Shown here in pieces: positions 1 to 7,050 of a DNA stretch of 26,261 bases (position 1 is its first letter; the number at the start of each line of letters is the position of its first letter). The notes beneath the pieces are model-generated. The model did no database searches. It was not told where the DNA came from and worked only from the letters and a program-made list of their open reading frames with translations. The translations under genes and the position numbers were made by a program. Source of the DNA: CAYRVX01 sp964642165 (GTDB taxonomy: Bacteria > Planctomycetota > Phycisphaerae > SM23-33); NCBI GenBank assembly GCA_964642165.1, contig CAZXOC010000073.1, positions 1-26,261 on the forward strand, written 5' to 3'.

Positions 1-723
1 GGACCCGGCAAGGAGAATCCGGCCGAAGGCCGACCTTATGGGAGGGGTCCGACGAGGCTCGGATGCGGGAGAAGCGGCTCGACGCGAACAGGCTCAAGCC
101 TGCGAATCAACCCACTGGTTCCTCTGAGGAGCTCCGGATCTGCCCGCCCCGCCGTCGAGCCAATCGGCCATCGTCACCGGTACGCCCATCATCCGCCGTT
201 GTGACACCATGGGTGGTCTCCTTCCTGGCCGGCCCGACATGGGCCGACTCGTCTTGTTGATACCGGATAGAGGAGGCCATCCTTTTGCGCCGCCGCGACG
301 CAAGAGGCGAATCGGCAATTGCGCACTTGATCGTACGCCAGGTGGAAAGCACACTCCGCCCCCGCGGCCGCCCGCGGTGAGGTCCTGATGCACGGTTCAG
401 GCCGATCCTGCCGGGGGGAAGACTTGCCTCGTTGCCGGGAGGGGGCGGGAAGGGACGGGCCGAGGGCGTAAGCCCAGGGGAATGCGTGCCTTATACATGG
501 AGCCTCGAGGGGGCCACAGGGGCGTTCCGAGCGCGGAAAGGCTATCCGCTGTTGAAGCAGGTGAGATTCTGCGGACTTTCCGGATTTTCCTGTGGACAGG
601 CGTCGTGGGCACGATAGGATGGGCCTAGACGTAAAAAGGTAAAAAGGTAAAAAAGAAGAGCCGGCCCCGCACGACTTCGGCGGGCACGGCGCACGGGCCC
701 ATCCGCCCCGTGCATGGAGCGCT
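1..723. other. Stretch with no supportable gene (left end)
   Basis: I find no ORF here with a recognisable protein domain. The open frames on both strands are short or low in complexity and have the composition expected of shadow frames in GC-rich DNA. Visible structure is limited to three things. A small perfect hairpin, CGGCC-GAA-GGCCG, lies at 20-32 and is enclosed by GGACCC (1-6) pairing with GGGTCC (45-50). A second short hairpin, CAGGC-TCAA-GCCTG, is at 89-102. An A-rich tandem repeat is at 631-654. The leftmost 50 bases could belong to a structured RNA cut by the window edge, but I recognise no family. A promoter for the downstream MerR gene may lie here; I see no convincing one. Confidence 0.5.
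631..654. repeat. Three tandem copies of GTAAAAAG
   Basis: Two perfect copies of the 8-mer GTAAAAAG and one copy with a final A are arranged head to tail, followed by GAAG. This gives a sharp A-rich purine tract in very GC-rich surroundings, about 70 bases upstream of the candidate MerR start. On the minus strand it reads as T-runs. It lies in no gene I can support. Its function is unknown; it could be a dispersed intergenic repeat, a bendable A-tract or slippage-prone DNA. Confidence 0.7.
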
Positions 724-1320
724 GTGGAACGGCCTGCCGAGTTGACTCGAACAGGTGATTCCGCCGACGCCTCGGGCGGCGAGGAAACGCCGGGGCGCTC
801 GGCCGGGGCGGTCCCGGTCGGCTTGGACGGCACATCGATTCCGGCCATCGGCTTCGCGCACGCCGTAGTGTTCCCGGCGGGCAAGAGGCACGGCCTGCGG
901 CGGGGTGCGGGTTGGCCCCGCGGAAGCGCTGCGGGAGCGGATGGCGCAGCCGCTCGAGCGGAGTGGAGTTTGGCAGAACCGCTTCAGAGCCACGGCGGCG
1001 GTCCCGACCCCAGCGGGCGCCCCTCGGGGCGTCCCGGCGGCGGGGCGAAGCTGTACCGCATCGGCGAGCTGGTGTCGTACTGCGGCCTGAGCCGCCAGAC
1101 GGTGCACAACTACAGCATCATGGGCCTGCTCCGGGAGGCCCGCTGGACGCCCGGCGGCCACCGGCTGTACGACGAGTCGGCGTTCGGGCGGCTCGATCGG
1201 ATCACCGCCATGAAGGCCGACGGAATGAGCATTCAGGAGATCCGCGAGCACTTCGCGCGGGTCGACGAGCGCCAGGAAGGCCCGGCCGGCGATGCCGGCA
1301 AGCTGGACGCGCCGTCGTGA
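724..1320 (+). CDS. MerR-family transcriptional regulator
   Basis: A helix-turn-helix of MerR type occupies about residues 109-180 of the longest frame: KLYRIGELVSYCGLSRQTVH, then a wing with GGHRLYDES, then the helical SIQEIREHF segment. MerR proteins bind a promoter spacer as dimers and activate or repress. No effector domain or metal-binding cysteines follow the HTH, so the signal is unknown. The start is uncertain. GTG 724 has GGAG four bases upstream, but it adds about 108 low-complexity residues in which G/C-ending codon use is patchy. TTG 970, with GGAG six bases upstream, would give a conventional 116-residue protein. The gene reads in the same direction as the flagellar cluster that begins 235 bases downstream, so it may regulate that cluster; this is inference from position only. 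Confidence 0.72.
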   Translation: MERPAELTRTGDSADASGGEETPGRSAGAVPVGLDGTSIPAIGFAHAVVFPAGKRHGLRRGAGWPRGSAAGADGAAARAEWSLAEPLQSHGGGPDPSGRPSGRPGGGAKLYRIGELVSYCGLSRQTVHNYSIMGLLREARWTPGGHRLYDESAFGRLDRITAMKADGMSIQEIREHFARVDERQEGPAGDAGKLDAPS

Positions 1321-1555
1321 GCGGGCGCCTCACGGCGGGCCGCTGCGGCCGGGCGCTGCCGGCGAAGCAGCAAGCACGTAATGCGGTCCCATGTCCTCGG
1401 CCCCCGCGGCCGGGGCGGGACGGCGCGGCATTCATGTCAGGACAGGCGGGTCGGCTGCCGTGGGCAGTCGATGGCCGCCTCGGCGGTCGGGCGGCGGGCC
1501 GTCGGGCGGACGCGGTCACGAGGTTGCTTGTCCCCGTCAGGGAGGACCGGGCACG

Positions 1556-3484
1556 ATGAGCCTTGTCGGCAGATGGGTCGCGCGGGTCGGGTCGATCGCC
1601 CGGGAGACGGGTCCTCGCACGAGGCTCGCGGCGGCGGGCCTGGGCGGGCTGGCGATGGTCGGACTCGTCTGGCTGGTGTCGGCCGTCCGCGACGGCGAGG
1701 CGGCCTGGGTGCCGGTCGCCGAGGCACCGATGGCCGCGCAGAACCTTGCCGCCGCCGCCCGCACCGCCGAGGCCCACGGGATCGCGCACCGGACCGAGGG
1801 GGGGCGCCTGCTGGTTCCCGCCGACAGCCGCGATCGCCTCCGCGGCCAACTCGCCTTCAAAGGACTGCTGCGGAGCGACGACCTCCTCCCCGCGCAGGAC
1901 CTCGGCGAGAGCGGCGGCATCTGGCTGACGGAGGCCGAGCGGAAGCGCCGCCGCGAATGGGCGATGATGACCGCCCTGTCGCGGCTGATCGGCAACTTCC
2001 CCGCCGTCCGGCGGGCGGCAGTGCTCTATTCCCCCGGCGCGCAGCGCCCCTTCCGCCCCGGCGTCCGCCCGAGGGCCTCGGTGACGGTCACGCTCGCCGG
2101 CGGGGCGAAGATGGGCACGAGGCTGCTGTCGGCCATCGGCGACCTGGTTTCGAGCAGCTTCGCGGGCATGCAGCGCGGCGACGTCTGCGTGGTGGACGAC
2201 CGGGGGTGCAGCTACCGCATCCCCGACGGCGAGGGCCCGTGGACGTACGATCCCATCGAACAGCGCCGCCTGGCCGAGGACTTCCAACGCGAGCGGATCC
2301 TCGCCGCGCTGGAGGACGTCCGCGGCGCGCGGGCGGGGGTGACGCTGGGCGACGACGGGCGGGCCGTCTCCTGCCGAAGCGCGTGGGTCTCCCTGCCGCG
2401 GAGCTTCGTGGACGCGAGGTACCGTCTCGCCCACGGCGCCGAGGCGGACGACGCCGGGCGAGCTGCGTTCGCCGCCGAGGAGCTGGCCCGAATCCGGCGG
2501 CTCGTCGGGAACGTTAGCGGCGTCGGGGACGCCAACGCCATCGAGGTGCACTGGCGCGACGATCTCGCAGCCGCGGTTGCGGTGGCGCCTCCCGGCCGCG
2601 CCGGCGCCTTGGCCGACCGGGCCGAGGGCCCCGCCCGAACCGCCGCCTCGGGCGGGCTGGCGGCGCTGGGCCTGCTGTGCGCGGTGCTTGGCGTGGCTCG
2701 CCGCCGCCGAAGGAAGGCCGCCGAGGCGGGTGCGGCTGCGGGCGAGCCATCGCCCGGGGCCGCGGCGTCCGAGGCAGCGCCCGCGGCGGCGGACCCGCTG
2801 GAGGTGCTGCGGCGTCTGTCGGCCGAGGAGCTGCCGGCCCTGCTTCAGGGGGAGCATCCGCAGACGGTGGCGTTGATCCTGGACCACGTGGAGGCCGGCG
2901 TGGCGGCGGCCGTCCTGGACGCCCTGCCGGCGGAGCGCCAGGTGGACATCTCCCGCCGGATCGCCGCGCTCGGGCCGGTCGATCCCGCCCTGGTCGCCGA
3001 GGTGATCCGGGGTCTGACGTCGCGGCGTGCCGCGCGCCCCGCGGCGCCCGCGGACGACGCCGACGGCGTCGGGAAGGTCGCGCAGATCCTCCACCACGCC
3101 GGGTACGCCACGGAGCGTGCGGTGCTCGACGGGCTCTCGGGCGCCGAGCCGGCGCTGGCCGAGTCGATCCGCAAGCAGATGTTCGTCTTCGAGGACGTGG
3201 CGCTGCTGCCTCGGCAGGTGCTGGACTCGGCCCTGGCGTCGCTCGGCAGCGACGAGCTGGCCATCGCGCTGCGGACGGCGGGCAAGGAGGTCCGCGAGCG
3301 GATCTTCTCCGGCCTGCCGCGTGAGCGCGTGGCGAAGGTGCGGCAGGAGATGGAGCGGATCGGGCCGGTGCGGCTCAGCGACGTGGAGGCCGCCCAGGAG
3401 CGGGTCGTCGCGGCGGTCCGGCGACTGGAGGAGGGGCGGTACGTGTCGGCCGGTTCACGGAAGGACAGTGAGGTGCTGGCCTGA
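1556..3484 (+). CDS. fliF-fliG: Fused flagellar MS-ring protein FliF and rotor protein FliG
   Basis: This is one uninterrupted 642-residue ORF. FliF part: TM1 (about 24-44), ring-building motif 1 (52-110), motif 2 (about 130-222, including VTVTLAGGAKMGTRLLSAIG), a short motif 3 (about 244-334, ending NVSGVGDANAIEVHW) and TM2 (about 363-381). An Arg-rich stop-transfer segment and an Ala/Pro linker (382-412) follow. FliG part: the middle domain (413-535) with the EHPQTVALIL signature at 433-442, and the C-terminal torque domain (536-632, QMFVFED and GPVRL). The FliG N-terminal domain is missing. Separate FliF (about 550 residues) and FliG (about 335) would total far more. The start is ATG 1556, because AGGGAGGA lies about 10 bases upstream; an in-frame ATG at 1391 adds 55 residues with no FliF character. 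The protein would form the MS ring with the rotor torque ring attached covalently. Its stop overlaps the fliH start by one base. Confidence 0.9.
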   Translation: MSLVGRWVARVGSIARETGPRTRLAAAGLGGLAMVGLVWLVSAVRDGEAAWVPVAEAPMAAQNLAAAARTAEAHGIAHRTEGGRLLVPADSRDRLRGQLAFKGLLRSDDLLPAQDLGESGGIWLTEAERKRRREWAMMTALSRLIGNFPAVRRAAVLYSPGAQRPFRPGVRPRASVTVTLAGGAKMGTRLLSAIGDLVSSSFAGMQRGDVCVVDDRGCSYRIPDGEGPWTYDPIEQRRLAEDFQRERILAALEDVRGARAGVTLGDDGRAVSCRSAWVSLPRSFVDARYRLAHGAEADDAGRAAFAAEELARIRRLVGNVSGVGDANAIEVHWRDDLAAAVAVAPPGRAGALADRAEGPARTAASGGLAALGLLCAVLGVARRRRRKAAEAGAAAGEPSPGAAASEAAPAAADPLEVLRRLSAEELPALLQGEHPQTVALILDHVEAGVAAAVLDALPAERQVDISRRIAALGPVDPALVAEVIRGLTSRRAARPAAPADDADGVGKVAQILHHAGYATERAVLDGLSGAEPALAESIRKQMFVFEDVALLPRQVLDSALASLGSDELAIALRTAGKEVRERIFSGLPRERVAKVRQEMERIGPVRLSDVEAAQERVVAAVRRLEEGRYVSAGSRKDSEVLA

Positions 3485-4335
3485 TGGGCGAAACGACGGC
3501 GAGAGTCATCAAGGGCGGCGCCGCGGACGGCTCGACGTCGCCGGGCGCGGCGATCCGGACGCTGGGGCAGATTGCCGAGGAGGCGCGGACGGTCGTGCTG
3601 GACGCGCGGAAGGAGGCTGCCCGCATCGCGGCCGAGGCCCGCGCCCAGGCCGACGCCGCGCGTCAGGCGGCCGCCAGGAAGGGCTACGACGAGGGCGTCG
3701 CCCGGGGCCAGAACGACGGCTACCAGGACGGGCGGGAGCAGGGCCTCACCGAGGCGCGGGAGCAGTTCGCCGCGGACGCCGACGGGCTCGTCGAGCAGGC
3801 CGGGCGGATCGTCGAGGCCCTCTCGACGGCGCGCGCGGAGCTGGTTCACGACGCGCGGTGCGAGATGCTCGACTTCGCGCGGGAGATCGCGGAGAAGGTC
3901 GTCGGGCGCGTGGCGACGAGCGATCCGGCCGCGGCGCGCCGGAACCTGCGCAAGGCCCTCGAGCTGTCGAGCGCGGTCCGGGACGTTCGCGTGAAGGTCA
4001 ACCCGGCGCAGCACGCCGCGCTGGAGGAGTACCTGCCGCGGCTGGTCGAGGCCCTCGGGCACACCGGCCAGGTGCGCCTGCTGGCGGACGAGGAGGTTTC
4101 GCCCGGCGGCGTGAAGCTCTTCAGCGAGGCCGGGGAGATCGACGCGACGATCGAGACGCAGTTGGCCAACGTGGTCGAGGCCCTGCTGGGTGCGCGCGGG
4201 CAGGAGCAGCCGGGGCGCTACCGGCCGACGGAGCCCGCGTGCGGCTCGCCTGTCGGCGGGGATGCGGGGCAGGGCAAGCGGGCGGTTCCGCTGGCGAGCC
4301 CCTCGGCGGCGCGTGCGACGGGGGGTGCCGCATGA
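3484..4335 (+). CDS. fliH: Flagellar export ATPase regulator FliH
   Basis: This 283-residue protein shows the FliH hallmark, an unbroken run of glycines every fourth residue (G67, 71, 75, 79, 83, 87) that makes the GxxxG helix-packing repeat. It is preceded by an Ala/Glu/Arg-rich coiled coil (about 28-66). The second half (about 115-235) matches the FliH/HrpE C-terminal domain (EMLDFAREIAEKVVGR; EVSPGGVKLFSEAGEIDA). FliH is the peripheral stalk that holds FliI in check and links it to the C-ring. Residues from about 240 on are a low-complexity Gly/Ala/Pro tail, longer than the family needs. The start ATG overlaps the upstream stop (TGATG), and the stop overlaps the fliI start (ATGA), so translation is probably coupled. 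The N-terminal tryptophans known from enteric FliH are absent. Confidence 0.93.
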   Translation: MGETTARVIKGGAADGSTSPGAAIRTLGQIAEEARTVVLDARKEAARIAAEARAQADAARQAAARKGYDEGVARGQNDGYQDGREQGLTEAREQFAADADGLVEQAGRIVEALSTARAELVHDARCEMLDFAREIAEKVVGRVATSDPAAARRNLRKALELSSAVRDVRVKVNPAQHAALEEYLPRLVEALGHTGQVRLLADEEVSPGGVKLFSEAGEIDATIETQLANVVEALLGARGQEQPGRYRPTEPACGSPVGGDAGQGKRAVPLASPSAARATGGAA

Positions 4336-5699
4336 GCCCCTTCGCCCCGTACAGGCAGATCCTGCGGACGCTCCAGCCGGTGGGCATCGCCGGTCGGGTG
4401 CGTGCGGTCCGCGGGCTGACGGTCAGCGTGGCGGACTTCTCGGCGCCGATCGGCGCGAACTGCCGCATCCTGCGAGGCCCGCGCGGCATCGCGGCGAGGG
4501 TGATCGGCTTCGCGGGCAACGAGACGCTGGTCATGCCGCTCGGCGCGGTCACGGGCATCTGCCGGGGCGACCGGGTGGTCTCGTCGGTGGACGAGCAGAC
4601 CGTGGGGGTCGGCCCGGGCGTGCTGGGCCGCGTGCTGAACGGCTTCGGGCGGCCCATCGACGGCAAGGGCCGGATTCGCCTGGACCGCCGCATGCCGATC
4701 TGGCCCGAGCCCATGGGCCCGATGCGCCGCCCGCGGATCACCCGGACGCTGGAGACGGGCGTGCGGGCCCTCGACGCGATGCTCACGATCGGTCGCGGCC
4801 AGCGGATGGCCGTCCTGTCCGGCAGCGGGGTCGGCAAGAGCGTCCTGCTGGGGATGATCGGGCGTTGCGCGGCCGCGGACGTCACGGTCATCGCGCTGAT
4901 CGGCGAGCGCGGGCGCGAGGTGCGCGAGTTTCTCGAGAAGGACCTCGGCCCGGAGGGCCTCCGTCGGGCGGTGGTGGTGGCCTGCGCGGGGGACGAGCCC
5001 CCGCCGCTGCGGGTGCAGACCGGCGCGGTGGCGACGGCCGTCGCGGAGTACTTCCGCGACCAGGGGCGAGACGTGCTGCTGCTGGTGGACTCGCTGAGCC
5101 GCCTGGCGACGGCGCAGCGGCAGATCGGGCTGGCCGCCGGCGAGCCGCCCACCACCAAGGGCTACACCCCCAGCGTCTTCAGCCTGCTGCCGCAACTGCT
5201 GGAACGTGCCGGGCGCGCGGAGAGCGGCTCCATCACCGCCTTCTACGCCGTTCTCGTCGCCGGCGACGACATGGCCGATCCCATCGGCGACGCCGCCCGC
5301 GCCGTGACCGACGGGCACGTCTACCTGGCCCGCGCCCTCGCCAACCGCGGGCACTTTCCGGCCATCGACGTGCTCCAGAGCGTCAGCCGCGTGATGGTCG
5401 ACGTCGCCGAACGGGCGCACCTCGACGCGGCGCGAGACGTGCAGGCGCTGATGGCCGCCTACGAGGAGGTCGAGGACATGGTCAACGTCGGAGCGTACCA
5501 GAAAGGCACCAGCGCCGAGTACGACCTGGCGATCGAGATGATGCCCGCCGTGCGCGAGTTTCTCGCCCAGCCCATGGACCAACTGGCGCGGCTGGACGAC
5601 AGCCGCGACGGCCTGGCCGACCTGGCCGCGCGGATCCGCAGCGCGCGGCAGCAGGACGAGCGGCACGGTTCGGGCCCGCCCCGGCCGGCGTGGAGATAG
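4332..5699 (+). CDS. fliI: Flagellum-specific export ATPase FliI
   Basis: A 455-residue AAA-like ATPase related to F1-beta. It has a Walker A GSGVGKS at 164-170, catalytic GERGREV at 191-197, Walker B with LLLVDSLSR at 249-257, GYTPSVFSLLPQLLERAG at 277-294, and the GDDMADPIGDAARAVTDGH stretch at 311-329. The length is normal for FliI. It works as a hexamer under the FlhA ring, unloading export substrates with FliH and FliJ in the cytoplasm. The frame stays open far upstream, but ATG 4332 is the natural start: it overlaps the fliH stop by four bases and homology begins there (PYRQILRTLQPVGIAGRV). Nothing suggests inactivation. Confidence 0.96.
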   Translation: MSPFAPYRQILRTLQPVGIAGRVRAVRGLTVSVADFSAPIGANCRILRGPRGIAARVIGFAGNETLVMPLGAVTGICRGDRVVSSVDEQTVGVGPGVLGRVLNGFGRPIDGKGRIRLDRRMPIWPEPMGPMRRPRITRTLETGVRALDAMLTIGRGQRMAVLSGSGVGKSVLLGMIGRCAAADVTVIALIGERGREVREFLEKDLGPEGLRRAVVVACAGDEPPPLRVQTGAVATAVAEYFRDQGRDVLLLVDSLSRLATAQRQIGLAAGEPPTTKGYTPSVFSLLPQLLERAGRAESGSITAFYAVLVAGDDMADPIGDAARAVTDGHVYLARALANRGHFPAIDVLQSVSRVMVDVAERAHLDAARDVQALMAAYEEVEDMVNVGAYQKGTSAEYDLAIEMMPAVREFLAQPMDQLARLDDSRDGLADLAARIRSARQQDERHGSGPPRPAWR

Positions 5700-5705
5700 A
5701 ACGAC

Positions 5706-6164
5706 GTGACGCCGCGGCGAAGCAACCGCCTGGAGATGCTGGTGAGGCTCCGGCAGCAGCGAGAGAGCCGGGCCCGGTGGTCCTTCGACCAGGTCCGCGG
5801 GCGCGCGGAGTTCCTTCGCCGCCGCATCGACGAGTTGGGCGCGCTGCTGCGGGCGCAAGACGCCTCGGCGCGCAAGCGGCTGCTCGAGGGCGGCCCGGGC
5901 CGGCCCGGGCGGGCGTACCGCCATAGCGCCGCGGAGCTTCGCGACGCGATCCGCGAGCAGCGAGCGCTGCTGAGCCAGGTGCACGAAATGCTCCCGGCGT
6001 GCCGGGAAAAGCTGCGCGAGGCCGTCAGCCGGCGGAAGGCGGCCGAGGCGCTGAGGGAACGCCTCCTTCGGGAACAAGCCGCCCGGCAGCAACGGACCGA
6101 GGCGGCGCAGGTGGACGACACCCATGCCGTTCGGGCCCTGGCCGCCCGGCGAGCCGGAGGCTGA
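5706..6164 (+). CDS. fliJ: Flagellar FliJ-like coiled-coil protein
   Basis: A 152-residue, highly charged helical protein rich in Arg, Glu, Leu and Ala, with two long predicted coiled-coil arms (about 8-60 and 72-145). This is the architecture of FliJ, the central stalk of the FliI hexamer and an escort for export chaperones. FliJ sequences diverge strongly, so the call rests on size, coiled coil and position directly after fliI. The start is GTG 5706, seven codon-free bases after the fliI stop, with GGAG about 10 bases upstream. The next gene is a FliN-like SpoA protein; fliK, flgD, flgE, fliL and fliM, which often follow fliJ, are not here. Confidence 0.8.
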   Translation: MTPRRSNRLEMLVRLRQQRESRARWSFDQVRGRAEFLRRRIDELGALLRAQDASARKRLLEGGPGRPGRAYRHSAAELRDAIREQRALLSQVHEMLPACREKLREAVSRRKAAEALRERLLREQAARQQRTEAAQVDDTHAVRALAARRAGG

Positions 6165-6173
6165 TGCGAGACC

Positions 6174-6419
6174 ATGCCCGACGCAGGCGAGACGAGACTG
6201 CTGCTTCGGATCGAGGTCGGCCGGGCCTGGCTGCGGGCGGAGGACGCCGGTGAGTTGGGCGTCGGCAGCCGGGTCGAGTTGGACTGCGCGGCCGACGAGG
6301 GCGTCGAGGTTTCCTCCGGTGCGCGGCGGATCGCCCGCGGCACGCCGGCGGTGCTGGACGGCAAGCTCTGCGTGCAGGTGTCGCACGTGCTCGGAGGCGC
6401 CGATGCGGTCGGCGCGTAA
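6174..6419 (+). CDS. fliN: Small FliN-like C-ring protein (SpoA domain only)
   Basis: This 81-residue protein is little more than one SpoA/SPOA surface-antigen domain. It starts LLLRIEVGRAWLRAEDAGEL, followed by GSRVELD, an internal GARRIARGTPAVLDGKLCVQV strand pattern and VSHVL. These fit FliN, which forms the lower C-ring with FliM, affects switching and captures FliH. It lacks the N-terminal extension of enteric FliN. FliM is not encoded anywhere in the window. The ATG at 6174 has only a weak GAG close upstream; a GGAGG 12 bases upstream may serve. The end overlaps an alternative start of fliO. Confidence 0.82.
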   Translation: MPDAGETRLLLRIEVGRAWLRAEDAGELGVGSRVELDCAADEGVEVSSGARRIARGTPAVLDGKLCVQVSHVLGGADAVGA

Positions 6420-6453
6420 GGCGAGCGAGCTTTTGGAGCATCCGAGGAACGAG

Positions 6454-7050
6454 ATGGACAGCCGGCGGCGTCACAGGACGTGGGTTCTCGCGGCGGCGTT
6501 GCTGGTGCCGGCGCTGCCGCGTGCGGCCGTCGGCGCGGGCGGGGGGGCCACCGCGCCGGCCAGCAGCCGCGCCGCGGGCAAGGCCTCGCCCGAGGACCCG
6601 GCGGATCGGCCGGTCCGGCGCGCGCGTTCCGGCGGCGACGAGGATCGCCGCGTCGGGCCCGGCAAGAACGACACGACCGACGGCTGGCTGCGAACGCTCG
6701 GCGCGCTGGCGGTCGTGGTGGTGCTGATCTTCGTGGTCCGGGCCCTGCTCAAGCGGCTCGGGCGCGCCTCGAGGCCCGCCGGCCGCGCCGGCGCCATCGA
6801 GGTGCTGGCCCGAACGCCGCTGGACGCCCGCCAGCAGGTCTCGCTGATTCGGCTGGGTCGGCGACTCGTGCTGGTGGGCTCCGGGCCGGCGGGCATGAGC
6901 CCGCTGGCGGAGGTGAGCGACCCGGAGGAGGTCGAGGAGCTGCTGGCCGACTGCGGGGCGGCGACGCGCCGGCTCGAGCCCCCGCGCGAGGCCCCGGCCG
7001 GCGGCGCCGCGGCGCCGGCATCGAGTCGGCAGGACGAGAAGGACGAATGA
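6454..7050 (+). CDS. fliO: Flagellar export assembly protein FliO
   Basis: A 198-residue membrane protein with an N-terminal signal-like segment (RRRHRTW followed by an Ala/Leu core, about 1-27), a low-complexity periplasmic linker, one membrane helix (about residues 71-91, LGALAVVVVLIFVVRALLKR) and a cytoplasmic FliO domain (IEVLARTPLDARQQVSLIRL, LVLVGSGPAGMSPLAEV). FliO helps FliP/FliQ/FliR assemble into the export gate. The start at ATG 6454 is preceded by GAGGA at good spacing and gives a clean signal peptide. ATG 6403, with GGAGG five bases upstream and overlapping fliN, is a real alternative that adds 17 residues. The stop overlaps fliP by four bases. Confidence 0.88.
   Translation: MDSRRRHRTWVLAAALLVPALPRAAVGAGGGATAPASSRAAGKASPEDPADRPVRRARSGGDEDRRVGPGKNDTTDGWLRTLGALAVVVVLIFVVRALLKRLGRASRPAGRAGAIEVLARTPLDARQQVSLIRLGRRLVLVGSGPAGMSPLAEVSDPEEVEELLADCGAATRRLEPPREAPAGGAAAPASSRQDEKDE

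Noticed and set aside
285..380. 31-codon TTG frame with a good AGGAGG at 271-276
   Set aside because: The ribosome-binding site is strong, but the peptide is short, Arg-rich and unlike any family I know; no conservation can be judged.
631..700. Rho-independent terminator on the minus strand (GC stem followed by T-runs)
   Set aside because: A weak stem with a nine-base loop can be drawn, but no minus-strand gene precedes it and the T-runs belong to the tandem repeat.
1513..1528. Sigma-54-like GG-N10-GC before fliF-fliG
   Set aside because: Only the invariant dinucleotides fit (GG 1514-1515, GC 1526-1527); the rest of the -24 box (CGGTCAC) does not match, and such minimal hits are common in GC-rich DNA.
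3027..4331. Upstream extension of the fliI frame
   Set aside because: It overlaps the end of fliF-fliG and all of fliH in another frame and is Arg-rich shadow; FliI homology begins at ATG 4332.
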